Shown here: one piece after another, positions 35,782 through 44,079 of the stretch
How the letters are laid out: each line of letters starts with the position of its first letter
Position numbering within the stretch: the stretch's first letter is position 1
Source: Clostridia bacterium
GTDB taxonomy: Bacteria > Bacillota > Clostridia > Lachnospirales > Lachnospiraceae
Assembly (NCBI GenBank): GCA_910575625.1
Contig: CAJTFD010000005.1
Coordinates: 1-64,000, forward strand
Reading direction: 5' to 3'
Length of the DNA: 64,000 bases
Notes under the pieces: generated by a model
Told to the model about the DNA's origin: nothing
The model's input: only the letters and a program-made list of their open reading frames with translations
Databases searched by the model: none
Made by a program: the position numbers and the translations under genes

Positions 35782-36540
35782 ATGGACAGGATTAGCAGGA
35801 TATTGTTGATGCAGCTCAAGCTCTCCGGAGGAGAGAAGATCTATAAAAAGCCTTTCTGCAGGGAAATGGAGATCGGGGTCAGGACATTTGAAAGAGATAT
35901 CCAATCTATCCGCTTATTCCTGAGTGAGTGCTATCTTGGAAATGAACTAGTCTATGATAGAAAGGAAGACGCTTACCGATTGGAACCATTTTATAGACAG
36001 AGAGCCTTGTCAGCGATGGAGATAACATTTCTTTTGGAGATGCTGCATTCATGTCCTGTCTTGAGGGCAGATGAGCATTGGATGTTGGTGTCCAATCTGT
36101 TGGGAACGAGCGAGATAGGGAGGCGGAGATATCTGGAGGAGCTTGCTGGCCGCTATAAAAAGAGTTATAAAGAACAGGGTAAGGACCGTCTCTTGATGAA
36201 GATGCAATGGGATCTGCAGCAATGTATAGCGGAGAAGGATTGGATCCGCCTCTCATTTAAAGATGAAAAGAGCCAGTCCGTGTCTCCTGTGTCTCTATGG
36301 ATCTATGACGCAGAGATGTATCTATTCGCTTATGATGCAGAAGAAGAGCTGGATGTATTCCAAGTAAAAGAGATCCGGGGATTCAGATTGGAAAAGAAAA
36401 AATTTGAAGAAAGATTGATAAAGGACTTTGGACTTTTAGGATGGCAAGAGATAAGGACACGATTGGAGGAAAAAAATGGCCAAAAAGATAAGATTCCCAT
36501 TGGAAATGGCAGAGGGAAGACTGGTAAAAGAGTTAGATGA
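35782..36540 (+). CDS. WYL-domain transcriptional regulator, first gene of the AAA+ operon
   Basis: The N-terminal 70 residues form an HTH_11-like winged helix (I-L-L-M-Q-L-K-L-S-G-G, then R-T-F-E-R-D-I-Q-S-I-R). The C-terminal half has L-W-I-Y-D-A-E-M-Y-L-F-A-Y in the WYL-like beta-sheet and V-F-Q-V-K-E-I-R-G-F, which are typical of WYL regulators. Such proteins sense nucleic acid or nucleotide ligands and often control defence genes. The start has GAGGAAAGG upstream. Its 3' end overlaps the next gene by 65 bases, so expression is coupled. Confidence 0.8.
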   Translation: MDRISRILLMQLKLSGGEKIYKKPFCREMEIGVRTFERDIQSIRLFLSECYLGNELVYDRKEDAYRLEPFYRQRALSAMEITFLLEMLHSCPVLRADEHWMLVSNLLGTSEIGRRRYLEELAGRYKKSYKEQGKDRLLMKMQWDLQQCIAEKDWIRLSFKDEKSQSVSPVSLWIYDAEMYLFAYDAEEELDVFQVKEIRGFRLEKKKFEERLIKDFGLLGWQEIRTRLEEKNGQKDKIPIGNGRGKTGKRVR

Positions 36541-37123
36541 GTTCCAGAGGTATTTCGACCTAGAAAAAGCCGTAGCATATTTTTGTAATGGCAGACTGCA
36601 GAAATGGCTGGAAAATACCTATAATGATGATATCTTAGAAGAACTCGGGAACCTGACAGGACAAGAAGAAGACTTTGCTGAACGTTTTACCGACATTTTG
36701 GGAGTAGAATATACACCAGGAGAAAAAACAGACGTACAAAAGCTCATGAAAGACTCTGTTGTAAAAGAAAGATTGAAACTCTTTTTTACAGATGGGGAAG
36801 CGGAAAGGATCGCTGAGATGACAGCGGAAACCCAGCAAGACCTGGAAAGATTGGCGACAGAAGGGAAAGATCACATCTATCTTTTGTCGGGGACATTCCA
36901 GATCCCAAAAAATATAAAAGAGACAACATTTGAGGGGATCGGCGACCCAAAGATAACATTTGAAGAAGCTGACGAAAAAAAGGTCCAAGATCAATGTCTC
37001 CGCTTCCTAAACATCTCTCCTACAGACGAACATAGCAAAAGATCGATGCAATCCAAAGGTGGATGGGAGGATCTGACATTAGAGTTACTAGATGTGTTGG
37101 AGCTTTTTTTAGAACAGGTATAG
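36476..37123 (+). CDS. Unknown acidic protein (215 aa) coupled to AAA+ ATPase
   Basis: It starts M-A-K-K-I-R-F-P-L-E-M-A-E-G-R-L-V, then F-D-L-E-K-A-V-A-Y-F-C-N-G-R-L-Q-K-W-L and F-T-D-I-L-G-V, an arrangement that I remember from uncharacterised clostridial proteins beside AAA+ genes but cannot name. The middle (Y-L-L-S-G-T-F-Q-I-P and T-F-E-G-I-G-D-P-K-I) may be a small beta domain. No catalytic motif is visible. Thirteen bases separate it from the AAA+ gene. An adaptor or substrate-recognition role is only inferred from coupling. Confidence 0.75.
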   Translation: MAKKIRFPLEMAEGRLVKELDEFQRYFDLEKAVAYFCNGRLQKWLENTYNDDILEELGNLTGQEEDFAERFTDILGVEYTPGEKTDVQKLMKDSVVKERLKLFFTDGEAERIAEMTAETQQDLERLATEGKDHIYLLSGTFQIPKNIKETTFEGIGDPKITFEEADEKKVQDQCLRFLNISPTDEHSKRSMQSKGGWEDLTLELLDVLELFLEQV

Positions 37124-37136
37124 GAGGGATACCGCC

Positions 37137-38648
37137 ATGTTGAAAGAAAGATTGAAAGAATATATAGACGCAAATGTACCGATCATCTATATAAATAGCC
37201 ATGATGATCTCTCGGTCGAAAAAACACTATTACAGGTGACAGGGAGACGGATAGTCTGGGAATGGAACCGGATGGACGGCCTGCTCAACCGTAAAGAGAT
37301 AAAGAAAAAAGAGATGATAGGGATCCGTGAACCCTTAAACAGCGGCTGTACACTGGAGCAGTTGCTGGAACGTGGCGTAAAGGAACGGGAATTCAACCGG
37401 AAAGTCATACTGTTGAAAGATATAGCAGCATATCTAGAGGATGCAGAGATAGTTGCATTATTAAAAAATGCCTGCTTAAGGATAGAGGCTGGGGAATTGG
37501 ACACTGTGTTCATATTCATCTCCCCTATCTTGAGGATCCCAAAGGAACTAGAAAAATATATCACGGTATTGCACGAAGGCTATCTAAAAGAGGATGAGAT
37601 AAGGAATGAGATCCAGACTTTTGCGGAAGAAAATGCAGTGGGGAATGTCTACAGTAAGACCGTAGAAGAGATGACGACCGCATTCAAAGGATTGTCCGCT
37701 CTAGAGATCAACACGATCCTGTCACTTGCATACAGTCGTGACGGAGGACTGACAGGGTCTGCGTTGGGATTAGTCCTAGAACAGAAAAAGCAGATGATAC
37801 AAAAAGCCGGTATCCTGGAGATGCTGCCCATCCGGGAGGGTATGGAAGACATCGGAGGATTGGATAACCTAAAGACCTGGATCGAAAACAAGGCAAAGAT
37901 TCTCAAGAATATGAAACAGGCAAAGGGATTTGGCGTGGAACTGCCAAAAGGCGTCTTGATCGCCGGAGTCCCAGGATGCGGGAAATCATTGAACGCAAAA
38001 GCGTCCGCAAAATTATTAGGAGTGCCACTGCTGAAGCTGGATATGGGACGGCTGATGGGCAAATATGTAGGGGAATCAGAAAGCAACATGCGCCAGGCGA
38101 TCGCCTTAGCAGAAGCCATCTCCCCATGCGTCCTCTGGGTGGACGAATTGGAGAAAGCATTTGCCGGGATAGGCGGTAATGGCGGCGGTGCAGAGGTCAC
38201 TACAAGGCTGTTTGGACAGTTCCTGACATGGATGCAGGAAAAGGATAGCCCCGTTTTCGTAGTCGCCACGGCCAATGACATCATGAAGCTCCCACCAGAA
38301 CTGATGCGAAAAGGACGTTTTGATGAGATCTTCTATGTGCAGCTCCCAAACTCGGCGGAAAGAAAAAAGATCTTTGAGATACATATCAGAAAACGCAGAG
38401 GGCAGGACTTAGCTGACATAGATATCCAGAAACTGGTCCATATGACAGACGGTTACAGTGGGGCTGACATCGAAGGTGTTGTAAAAGAAGGCATTGAAAG
38501 TGCATTTATCAAAGGAAAGACATCCGTATCTACGGAAGACCTCACAACAGCCATAAGATCCACATATCCCCTCAAGGAGATCATGGGGGATTCTATAAAA
38601 AAACTGGAAGAAGAATATAAAAACCGGAAGTTCAAAAGTGCTTCATAG
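37137..38648 (+). CDS. AAA+ ATPase of the FtsH/Cdc48/spastin type
   Basis: A 503-residue protein. Residues 1-230 form a degenerate RecA-like or helical N-domain without a Walker A. The AAA+ module follows: G-V-P-G-C-G-K-S at 277-284 (Walker A), V-L-W-V-D-E at 332-337 (Walker B), A-T-A-N at 377-380 (sensor 1) and R-K-G-R-F-D-E at 391-397 (arginine finger and second region of homology). No protease domain or membrane segment is present. It should act as a remodelling or unfolding ATPase. It is the centre of a WYL-led operon with an Fe-S protein and a glycine-zipper protein. Confidence 0.9.
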   Translation: MLKERLKEYIDANVPIIYINSHDDLSVEKTLLQVTGRRIVWEWNRMDGLLNRKEIKKKEMIGIREPLNSGCTLEQLLERGVKEREFNRKVILLKDIAAYLEDAEIVALLKNACLRIEAGELDTVFIFISPILRIPKELEKYITVLHEGYLKEDEIRNEIQTFAEENAVGNVYSKTVEEMTTAFKGLSALEINTILSLAYSRDGGLTGSALGLVLEQKKQMIQKAGILEMLPIREGMEDIGGLDNLKTWIENKAKILKNMKQAKGFGVELPKGVLIAGVPGCGKSLNAKASAKLLGVPLLKLDMGRLMGKYVGESESNMRQAIALAEAISPCVLWVDELEKAFAGIGGNGGGAEVTTRLFGQFLTWMQEKDSPVFVVATANDIMKLPPELMRKGRFDEIFYVQLPNSAERKKIFEIHIRKRRGQDLADIDIQKLVHMTDGYSGADIEGVVKEGIESAFIKGKTSVSTEDLTTAIRSTYPLKEIMGDSIKKLEEEYKNRKFKSAS

Positions 38649-38739
38649 AAAAAACAAAGTATAGGCAAAAAATGTACATTTATTTCGTGAAACTATCAGG
38701 ATGTCAAAATTCTCCATAGTGAAAGGGGGAGACATAAAA

Positions 38740-39017
38740 ATGAATGGCATTGAGATCTTTAAAATGATATTGGGAACGGATTGCAGGGAATGCGGATCCC
38801 CACTTGTATGGCATTTTCTATGGATGTTGCCCAGGGCACTGAAAAAATAGCTGCATGTCCTTATATATCAAAAGGTGCAGAAAACGGCACAAAAGAAAGG
38901 GCAGTCCAGGAAATAAAAAATCTGTTAGGATTTTTGGCAAAGGATATTAGAGGGGAGCTGGGAGAACGCGAAAAACATAGTCTAGAAAAAACGCAGAAAG
39001 ATGGCGTAGGGACATAG
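38740..39017 (+). pseudogene. 4Fe-4S (PF04060-like) domain protein, frameshifted
   Basis: ATG at 38740 after AAAGGGGGA. The first frame reads L-G-T-D-C-R-E-C-G and then breaks; one base later the frame reads I-P-T-C-M-A-F-S-M-D-V-A and A-A-C-P-Y-I-S. Joined near 38795 they give C-x2-C-x4-C-x17-C, the pattern of the small 4Fe-4S domain of CO-dehydrogenase/acetyl-CoA synthase gamma subunits and similar proteins. One base appears to be missing between G-G and ATC. A charged helical tail (F-L-A-K-D-I-R-G-E-L) follows. It would give the operon a redox or metal-sensing part. Confidence 0.7.
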
Positions 39018-39180
39018 GGATCCTACATACCCATCTCAAACATGGGACAGATGATAGATAGTGGCCAAGGATCACAGATCCTGCAAGAAGATCTACAAAG
39101 GCCATCCTGACCTAAAGACGGGGAAAGCGCTATAAGGACCCGGAGATTTAAAAGTATGCCATACAGGAGGGATGATACAA

Positions 39181-40716
39181 GTGGACAGAAATAATGCAAC
39201 AAGCACACAGGAAGGAAGCATGTTGGACATAAAGATCGATGGTCTGACAGAAAAAGAAACGCAGGAAGTGTACGAGACCTTTCAGCGGTTTTTGAAAAAA
39301 TACAAAGCGGACCCAGAACGTGAGACGGTAGAATGGCTTTCGGAGCAGATAGCGGAAGAACTCCCCCATAAAGAAAAAAGAGAGATCCACAAGTTTGCGG
39401 AAGAGATCTCGGAAGCCATCGACCAGTATGGGCAAGACCTAGCAGACCTGAACGAGAGCTGTAAATTAGGGATGACAAAAGAATCATGGCTCGCCGAAAA
39501 GATCCAAGACGGGGCAAAAGGGATGGCGGTCGATCAATTTGGCGATCATTTAAGAGAGGTCGACCGATGTATGGCCCAAGCCAATCAGCAGATGGCTAGG
39601 ACCATCCTACGCACTGACGGTGGTGTCAGCCAGAATGTGAACCTGGACGGTTTTATCGCTGAACAACATCATGTCAACCAATTCAATGCAAGGGCAGTAA
39701 TAGAAGGATCCCCTTACCGGGCCAGGGTATGCATGCCTGAAAAAGGGCAATATGGCAAAAATTCCGTGGATGTCATGATCGATGATCTAAGGACAGGGCA
39801 AAAAGGTGTCGCACGCTACCAGATGAAATATGGAAAAGACAGCCAAGCTACTGCGGACCTACTAAAACATGGGGATTATGGGAACCAACGGCTAGTGGTA
39901 CCCAAAGAGCAGTTAGAAGAGATCCGGGACAGATTCCCGGGAAGATCTGTGACTGACTGCATCGGCGGGACCGAAGAGATCCCCATATATTCCGATGGAC
40001 TAGAAAAGTCTCAGATAAAGGAACTGCAAAAAAAAGCACAAGATCACGGTGTCACCCCTAAAACAGATTGGAACAGTTACCAGACAAAAGAACTGGCGTT
40101 GAATATCGGAAAACAAGCTGGACAAGCGGGGATCCATGCCGCATTTTTAGGCACGGGGATCAATCTTGCGAAAAATGTCATGTCCAGTGAGCCGATAGGA
40201 GCGGATGAGGTAGTGGAAAACGCTCTTGTGACAGGAGCGGATGCTAGTGTCAAGGCAGCAGCTGGCGGTGCATTAAAGGTGGTCTCAGAAAAAGAGTTGA
40301 TATCTCTATTGCCTCCAGGAACGCAAGCAGCAGTGATCACAAAGATTGCTTGTGTGGGCATAGAAAATACAAAGATATTATTAAAAGTAGCCAAAGGTGA
40401 TATGACCATGAGCGAGGCGATGGAGCACATGGGGAGGACAAGTGTATCCATGTATGCAGGGCTGAGTGCAGGGGCAATAGGAGCAGGTATCGGAGCTGCT
40501 GCTTTAAGTTGGATCCCAGTAGTCGGAACAGTCGTAGGAGGTGTGATCGGAGGGATCGCAGGATATACCGCCGGGAACAAAGTAGGGGAAAAGATATTTG
40601 AAAGCGCAAAAAGAGTCGTGGAGACAGGCGTAAAAGCAGTAAAGAAAGTAGTAGAGAGTGTGAAAAATATAGTCAGCAACATTGCTGATGCTGTATTTAA
40701 TTGGCTGCCGTTTTAG
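39181..40716 (+). CDS. Large protein with C-terminal glycine-zipper membrane region (candidate effector)
   Basis: The GTG at 39181 is ten bases after CAGGAGG; the ATG at 39172 is too close to it. The 511-residue product has a helical N-terminus (about 1-120), then a compact domain with G-F-I-A-E-Q-H-H-V-N-Q-F-N and Y-G-K-N-S-V-D-V-M-I-D-D (about 155-210; the D-x-x-x-D-D and Y-Q-M-K-Y-G-K could be a restriction-like nuclease core). The C-terminus has repeated G-x3-G segments (A-G-A-I-G-A-G-I-G-A-A and G-T-V-V-G-G-V-I-G-G-I-A-G-Y). It may insert into membranes. Function not known. Confidence 0.75.
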   Translation: MDRNNATSTQEGSMLDIKIDGLTEKETQEVYETFQRFLKKYKADPERETVEWLSEQIAEELPHKEKREIHKFAEEISEAIDQYGQDLADLNESCKLGMTKESWLAEKIQDGAKGMAVDQFGDHLREVDRCMAQANQQMARTILRTDGGVSQNVNLDGFIAEQHHVNQFNARAVIEGSPYRARVCMPEKGQYGKNSVDVMIDDLRTGQKGVARYQMKYGKDSQATADLLKHGDYGNQRLVVPKEQLEEIRDRFPGRSVTDCIGGTEEIPIYSDGLEKSQIKELQKKAQDHGVTPKTDWNSYQTKELALNIGKQAGQAGIHAAFLGTGINLAKNVMSSEPIGADEVVENALVTGADASVKAAAGGALKVVSEKELISLLPPGTQAAVITKIACVGIENTKILLKVAKGDMTMSEAMEHMGRTSVSMYAGLSAGAIGAGIGAAALSWIPVVGTVVGGVIGGIAGYTAGNKVGEKIFESAKRVVETGVKAVKKVVESVKNIVSNIADAVFNWLPF

Positions 40717-40868
40717 ATCGAAGGATCCATATGACTCGATCATGGATTGTAAAAATAATATAATGATACTATATATTACAGTGATTTTGATACATTGCCT
40801 ACATAATTGACATGTGTATGTATTGATATCAAGATAATGTAAATGTATTTATTAAGGAGGGAATAACT

Positions 40869-41348
40869 ATGGGATTATTTACAGACATCAGTGCGGCTTT
40901 ATCATTTAACTTTGGAGGTAAGGATCTTCCAGATGAGTTTTATGATCATTTATATGAGCGTGATAGAACTGAAGAACAAAAGAAATTATTAAAATTCTTA
41001 GAGAACAAATTTGGAATTAGATACAAAGTAGTAGAAGATATTATTAATACTATAAATAAATATACAAATGATTATGACAATATACCATATGATAAAATAA
41101 TGCACGAAACCGGGTATCAAAAAGATGATCTGATAATGGGTGCGCAGGCAATAAAAGAATACTTGGCTCAAGATGAAAATATAGATCATGCAGTTAATAA
41201 TATAACATCTACTCATTGTCCAGCGGAAAAGGCACTCCAAGAGTTAGGAGGTCTATTAGAACTTCTGGACAAAAAGATAACAGGAGACTTTGGGCCAGAG
41301 GAGAAACGCATCCTGGAGGATAACACTGAAAGATGGAAAAAGATATAG
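40869..41348 (+). CDS. Unknown protein (159 aa), possible partner of the glycine-zipper protein
   Basis: AAGGAGGG precedes the ATG. The product is acidic and helical: L-P-D-E-F-Y-D-H-L-Y-E-R-D, a middle N-T-I-N-K-Y-T-N-D-Y-D-N, and a C-terminal L-Q-E-L-G-G-L-L-E-L-L-D-K-K. No family is recognised. A longer AT-rich gap (40717-40868) separates it from the operon upstream, so it may have its own promoter. An immunity or partner role is a guess based on position. Confidence 0.65.
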   Translation: MGLFTDISAALSFNFGGKDLPDEFYDHLYERDRTEEQKKLLKFLENKFGIRYKVVEDIINTINKYTNDYDNIPYDKIMHETGYQKDDLIMGAQAIKEYLAQDENIDHAVNNITSTHCPAEKALQELGGLLELLDKKITGDFGPEEKRILEDNTERWKKI

Positions 41349-41535
41349 AGATATTGCGTGATCATATTGAACAGAAAATAGAAAAAAATTAAATATTGCA
41401 TATTTTAGAAATGAATGAAGAACAAGAAGTGGCTTGTAGTATGCTCAATACATAAGGGCCAAGTATCATAAAAATCCCAATGATCTATCATTCTAATAAA
41501 ATGAGACAAACAAAACAGGGGGGGCAGAATCAACT

Positions 41536-41946
41536 ATGAAAAAAGACGGAGATAAGATAGGAAGAGTTTTGTCCATTTATTCCCGATTAAAACAAGGAAA
41601 TATCATAAAAAAAGAAGACGAGAGCGTTAAGTTCAATGTGGCGCAACGGACGATCCAGCGTGATATCGCTGATATCCAGTGTTTTTTACGTGACAAGCAC
41701 AATAAAACAGACGAAATGCAGGAACAGGATGTTGTATTTGACAAGGATTCCGGGGGATACTGTCTGAAAACGAAAATATAGGACCACTCAGAGCCAAAAA
41801 GATTGTTGACAACTAGCAAAATGCTCTTGGAAAACAGAGACCCAGTAAGAGAAAAAAATGTTCCGTTATACAGAACGTTACATCATGATATAAGATATTG
41901 GGACGATTTGCAGAGACTGGCGGACAAATGGAAGATATCTTACTGA
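41536..41946 (+). pseudogene. WYL-type regulator, with in-frame TAG and lost C-terminus
   Basis: The first 81 residues form the winged-helix half of a second WYL-type regulator (R-V-L-S-I-Y-S-R-L-K-Q-G, then A-Q-R-T-I-Q-R-D-I-A-D-I). The frame is cut by TAG at 41779-41781 and continues in frame as S-E-P-K-R-L-L-T-T-S-K-M-L-L-E-N-R, the expected helix at the start of the middle domain, up to TGA at 41944-41946 (L-Q-R-L-A-D-K-W-K-I). The WYL domain itself is missing. The first half could still bind DNA. Confidence 0.65.
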
Positions 41947-41971
41947 GATCAGATAGAGGAGGATCGACTCA

Positions 41972-43084
41972 ATGGATACAAATATGGATATATCTGGTAC
42001 ACACGAAGAACAGGACAGGGGATCCAGACATCCTATGTATGGAAAGATCATGGCGGACATAGCCAGACATAAAGACCTGGGGAGACGGAGTTCTCTGGAT
42101 ATCGGGATAGAGTGCGGCTATCCAGAGAAAAAAGTCCGAGAAGCAATAAAAACATGTCAATTGATAGGCGGCTGCCCCGGACAGGAGCGGTACTATTATT
42201 TTTTCTTAAAGAAAAACGACCAGGACCATATCATCTGTCTTGATACGGAAAACTGGTCAGCTACTTCTATAAAAAAGATGGACGATCTTCAGGAATATAA
42301 TTGTATAAGATCACAAAAAAATAAGATCGCTATGGTAAACGGGGAAAAGATCAGGTGGGAGGATCTGATCACCGGTGAAATTGCCGAGGTCACATGGGGA
42401 TCGGAGACCAAACATGCAGCACCGCCAGACATACAGGATATGCTGATAATAGAAGATGGGGTCATATTGTTTGACAAAGACGATCTCATCACAAAAATAT
42501 GGCCTGACGGCAGACAGCATCAGGTCAGATTGCTAAATGAATATGCATATGACAGAGAAGGAGCCATGATGGAAATGGATGACAAGATCTATATCCTCAC
42601 AGATTCAATGGTCTGGGAATACGACAAGGATCTGACATCCAAGAGGGTCATTTATGAATCATTTGAAAAAGATGAACAGATATTAGGCATTGAAAACAAC
42701 AATGGGAGATTTTATTTCTATACTTCTTACTCATGTGATGAAAAGTGTTATAAATATTCCAAAGACGGAAAGATAGGCAAGGATAGCCTCCTCACCAAGA
42801 TCTATCTAGACTATGACGATCCTATCGAGTTTACAATACAGGAGATCATCATGACAAAGGATTACCGGCTCCTGGACAGTCATATCTTTACAAAGGATTG
42901 GCAGTCTGGATTGCCCCATTTTTCCGGCATAAGATTAAATCTTGATAAGGGACTGGCAGCTATATACTCACAAAATATCTTTGTCGGAGTACAAGAGATG
43001 GATCCCCATAATGATGGAGTCATACTCACCAGGCAGGATCTATCTACAGATCCTGCCTCATCTTATCGTACAGGAGGATCATGA
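41972..43084 (+). CDS. Unknown protein (370 aa), beta-propeller-like
   Basis: GAGGAGG stands nine bases before the start. The N-terminal 60 residues may be a winged helix (G-R-R-S-S-L-D-I-G-I-E-C-G, then V-R-E-A-I-K-T-C). The rest is a series of short beta-rich repeats with aromatic and acidic residues (D-G-V-I-L-F-D-K-D-D-L, M-D-D-K-I-Y-I-L-T-D-S-M-V-W, G-R-F-Y-F-Y-T-S-Y), like a cytoplasmic propeller. No known family. The 3' end contains a GGCAGGATC/GATCCTGCC hairpin, and a YARHG-domain gene follows at once. Confidence 0.7.
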   Translation: MDTNMDISGTHEEQDRGSRHPMYGKIMADIARHKDLGRRSSLDIGIECGYPEKKVREAIKTCQLIGGCPGQERYYYFFLKKNDQDHIICLDTENWSATSIKKMDDLQEYNCIRSQKNKIAMVNGEKIRWEDLITGEIAEVTWGSETKHAAPPDIQDMLIIEDGVILFDKDDLITKIWPDGRQHQVRLLNEYAYDREGAMMEMDDKIYILTDSMVWEYDKDLTSKRVIYESFEKDEQILGIENNNGRFYFYTSYSCDEKCYKYSKDGKIGKDSLLTKIYLDYDDPIEFTIQEIIMTKDYRLLDSHIFTKDWQSGLPHFSGIRLNLDKGLAAIYSQNIFVGVQEMDPHNDGVILTRQDLSTDPASSYRTGGS

Positions 43085-43088
43085 ACAT

Positions 43089-43691
43089 ATGTTTACCAAG
43101 ACAAATATGGACAGTATGGGACTTACCGCAGATCCAAGACCGTATCTCCATGGCGTCATGTATGGGACGCATCTCAATGAAGTGCTACAACGTTTAACTG
43201 ACAGATACTATACTTACCATGCATATGACTATTATACCATGTCATACTTGATGGTATTCTGGTCACGCTCCGGACCAAAGGCCAGTGGATCTATTTCATT
43301 TGATAAAGATCTAAAAACCATAGCCATACACTTTTCAACGGGCCATGGCTTGGAGAGGTGGTTCTCACCGGATTGGACATATATACTCCCAGAGAGCCTT
43401 TACCGTAGGATGGATGAAAAGGATATACAGCATCTAGACCAATGGGAAGTACAGACTGCACTCGATGAGATATACGCTAGGAGGGGGATGCGCTTCCTAG
43501 ACGACTATACAGCGGCATATTTCATACAGCAGTCTTGGTATGAAGGTGTGATAGATGAAGATGCGTTTACTGATGATATGTTATCAGATGTAGAGCGGTA
43601 TAACATAACCTTTTTAGAAAGGCATATGGGACCGCTCTTTTTTATTGCTCAAAGACCTGGATGTGAGGGAGACTATATCCTGAGAGGATGA
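43089..43691 (+). CDS. YARHG-domain protein (200 aa)
   Basis: The ATG at 43089 is chosen over upstream frames because it has CAGGAGG eleven bases before and avoids a long overlap with the previous gene. Near residues 132-155 it reads I-Y-A-R-R-G-M-R-F-L-D-D-Y-T-A-A-Y-F-I-Q-Q-S-W-Y in two parts, which fits the YARHG domain, a small fold usually found at the surface of Firmicutes proteins. No signal peptide or membrane anchor is seen here. It forms a pair with the propeller-like protein upstream. Confidence 0.75.
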   Translation: MFTKTNMDSMGLTADPRPYLHGVMYGTHLNEVLQRLTDRYYTYHAYDYYTMSYLMVFWSRSGPKASGSISFDKDLKTIAIHFSTGHGLERWFSPDWTYILPESLYRRMDEKDIQHLDQWEVQTALDEIYARRGMRFLDDYTAAYFIQQSWYEGVIDEDAFTDDMLSDVERYNITFLERHMGPLFFIAQRPGCEGDYILRG

Positions 43692-43812
43692 GGATATAAA
43701 AGTAAAAGTCAATGTTTTTATCCACATATTATAACAGTGATACATATCAACAGACAGACATTTATAAAGGTCTAGCCCATTACTTATCAAGGAGAAAGGA
43801 GGACGCTCACTG

Positions 43813-43884
43813 ATGGATAAGATAATATTCGCGATCTTAGGATTGGCAGTAGCAGTAGCCGAAGAGATCTTAGACCATGAATAA
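43813..43884 (+). CDS. Small hydrophobic peptide (23 aa) upstream of DUF932
   Basis: GAAAGGAGG lies about ten bases before the ATG. The peptide is M-D-K-I-I-F-A-I-L-G-L-A-V-A-V-A-E-E-I, a short membrane-helix candidate with an acidic end. Behind it, 43885-44079 contains two inverted repeats (ATCCCATAT/ATGGGAT near 43930 and a CCCGTA...TACGGG stem at about 43972-44008). A non-identical peptide holds the same place in the other module (18131-18217). Confidence 0.5.
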   Translation: MDKIIFAILGLAVAVAEEILDHE

Positions 43885-44079
43885 GGTCTATCTGCAGACC
43901 CACTGTCCAGAAGGCGGTGGTGACAGCACATCCCATATCTGATGGGATAGGAGCAAAAGGCATATGGATGGCCCGTAAGATAGCATGAGGGATATGCTGT
44001 CCTACGGGTCTATCTATATGTGAGACAAGATCATGGGAATAAAAAAAGGATATATAAACCACTAAGGAGGTATCACATC

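Noticed and set aside
37649..38284. Minus-strand frame of 211 codons
   Set aside because: It is the antisense of the conserved AAA+ core and has no RBS.
40077..40682. Minus-strand frame of 201 hydrophobic codons, membrane-protein-like
   Set aside because: It is antisense of the glycine/alanine-rich zipper region, which gives hydrophobic P/T/A codons by composition.
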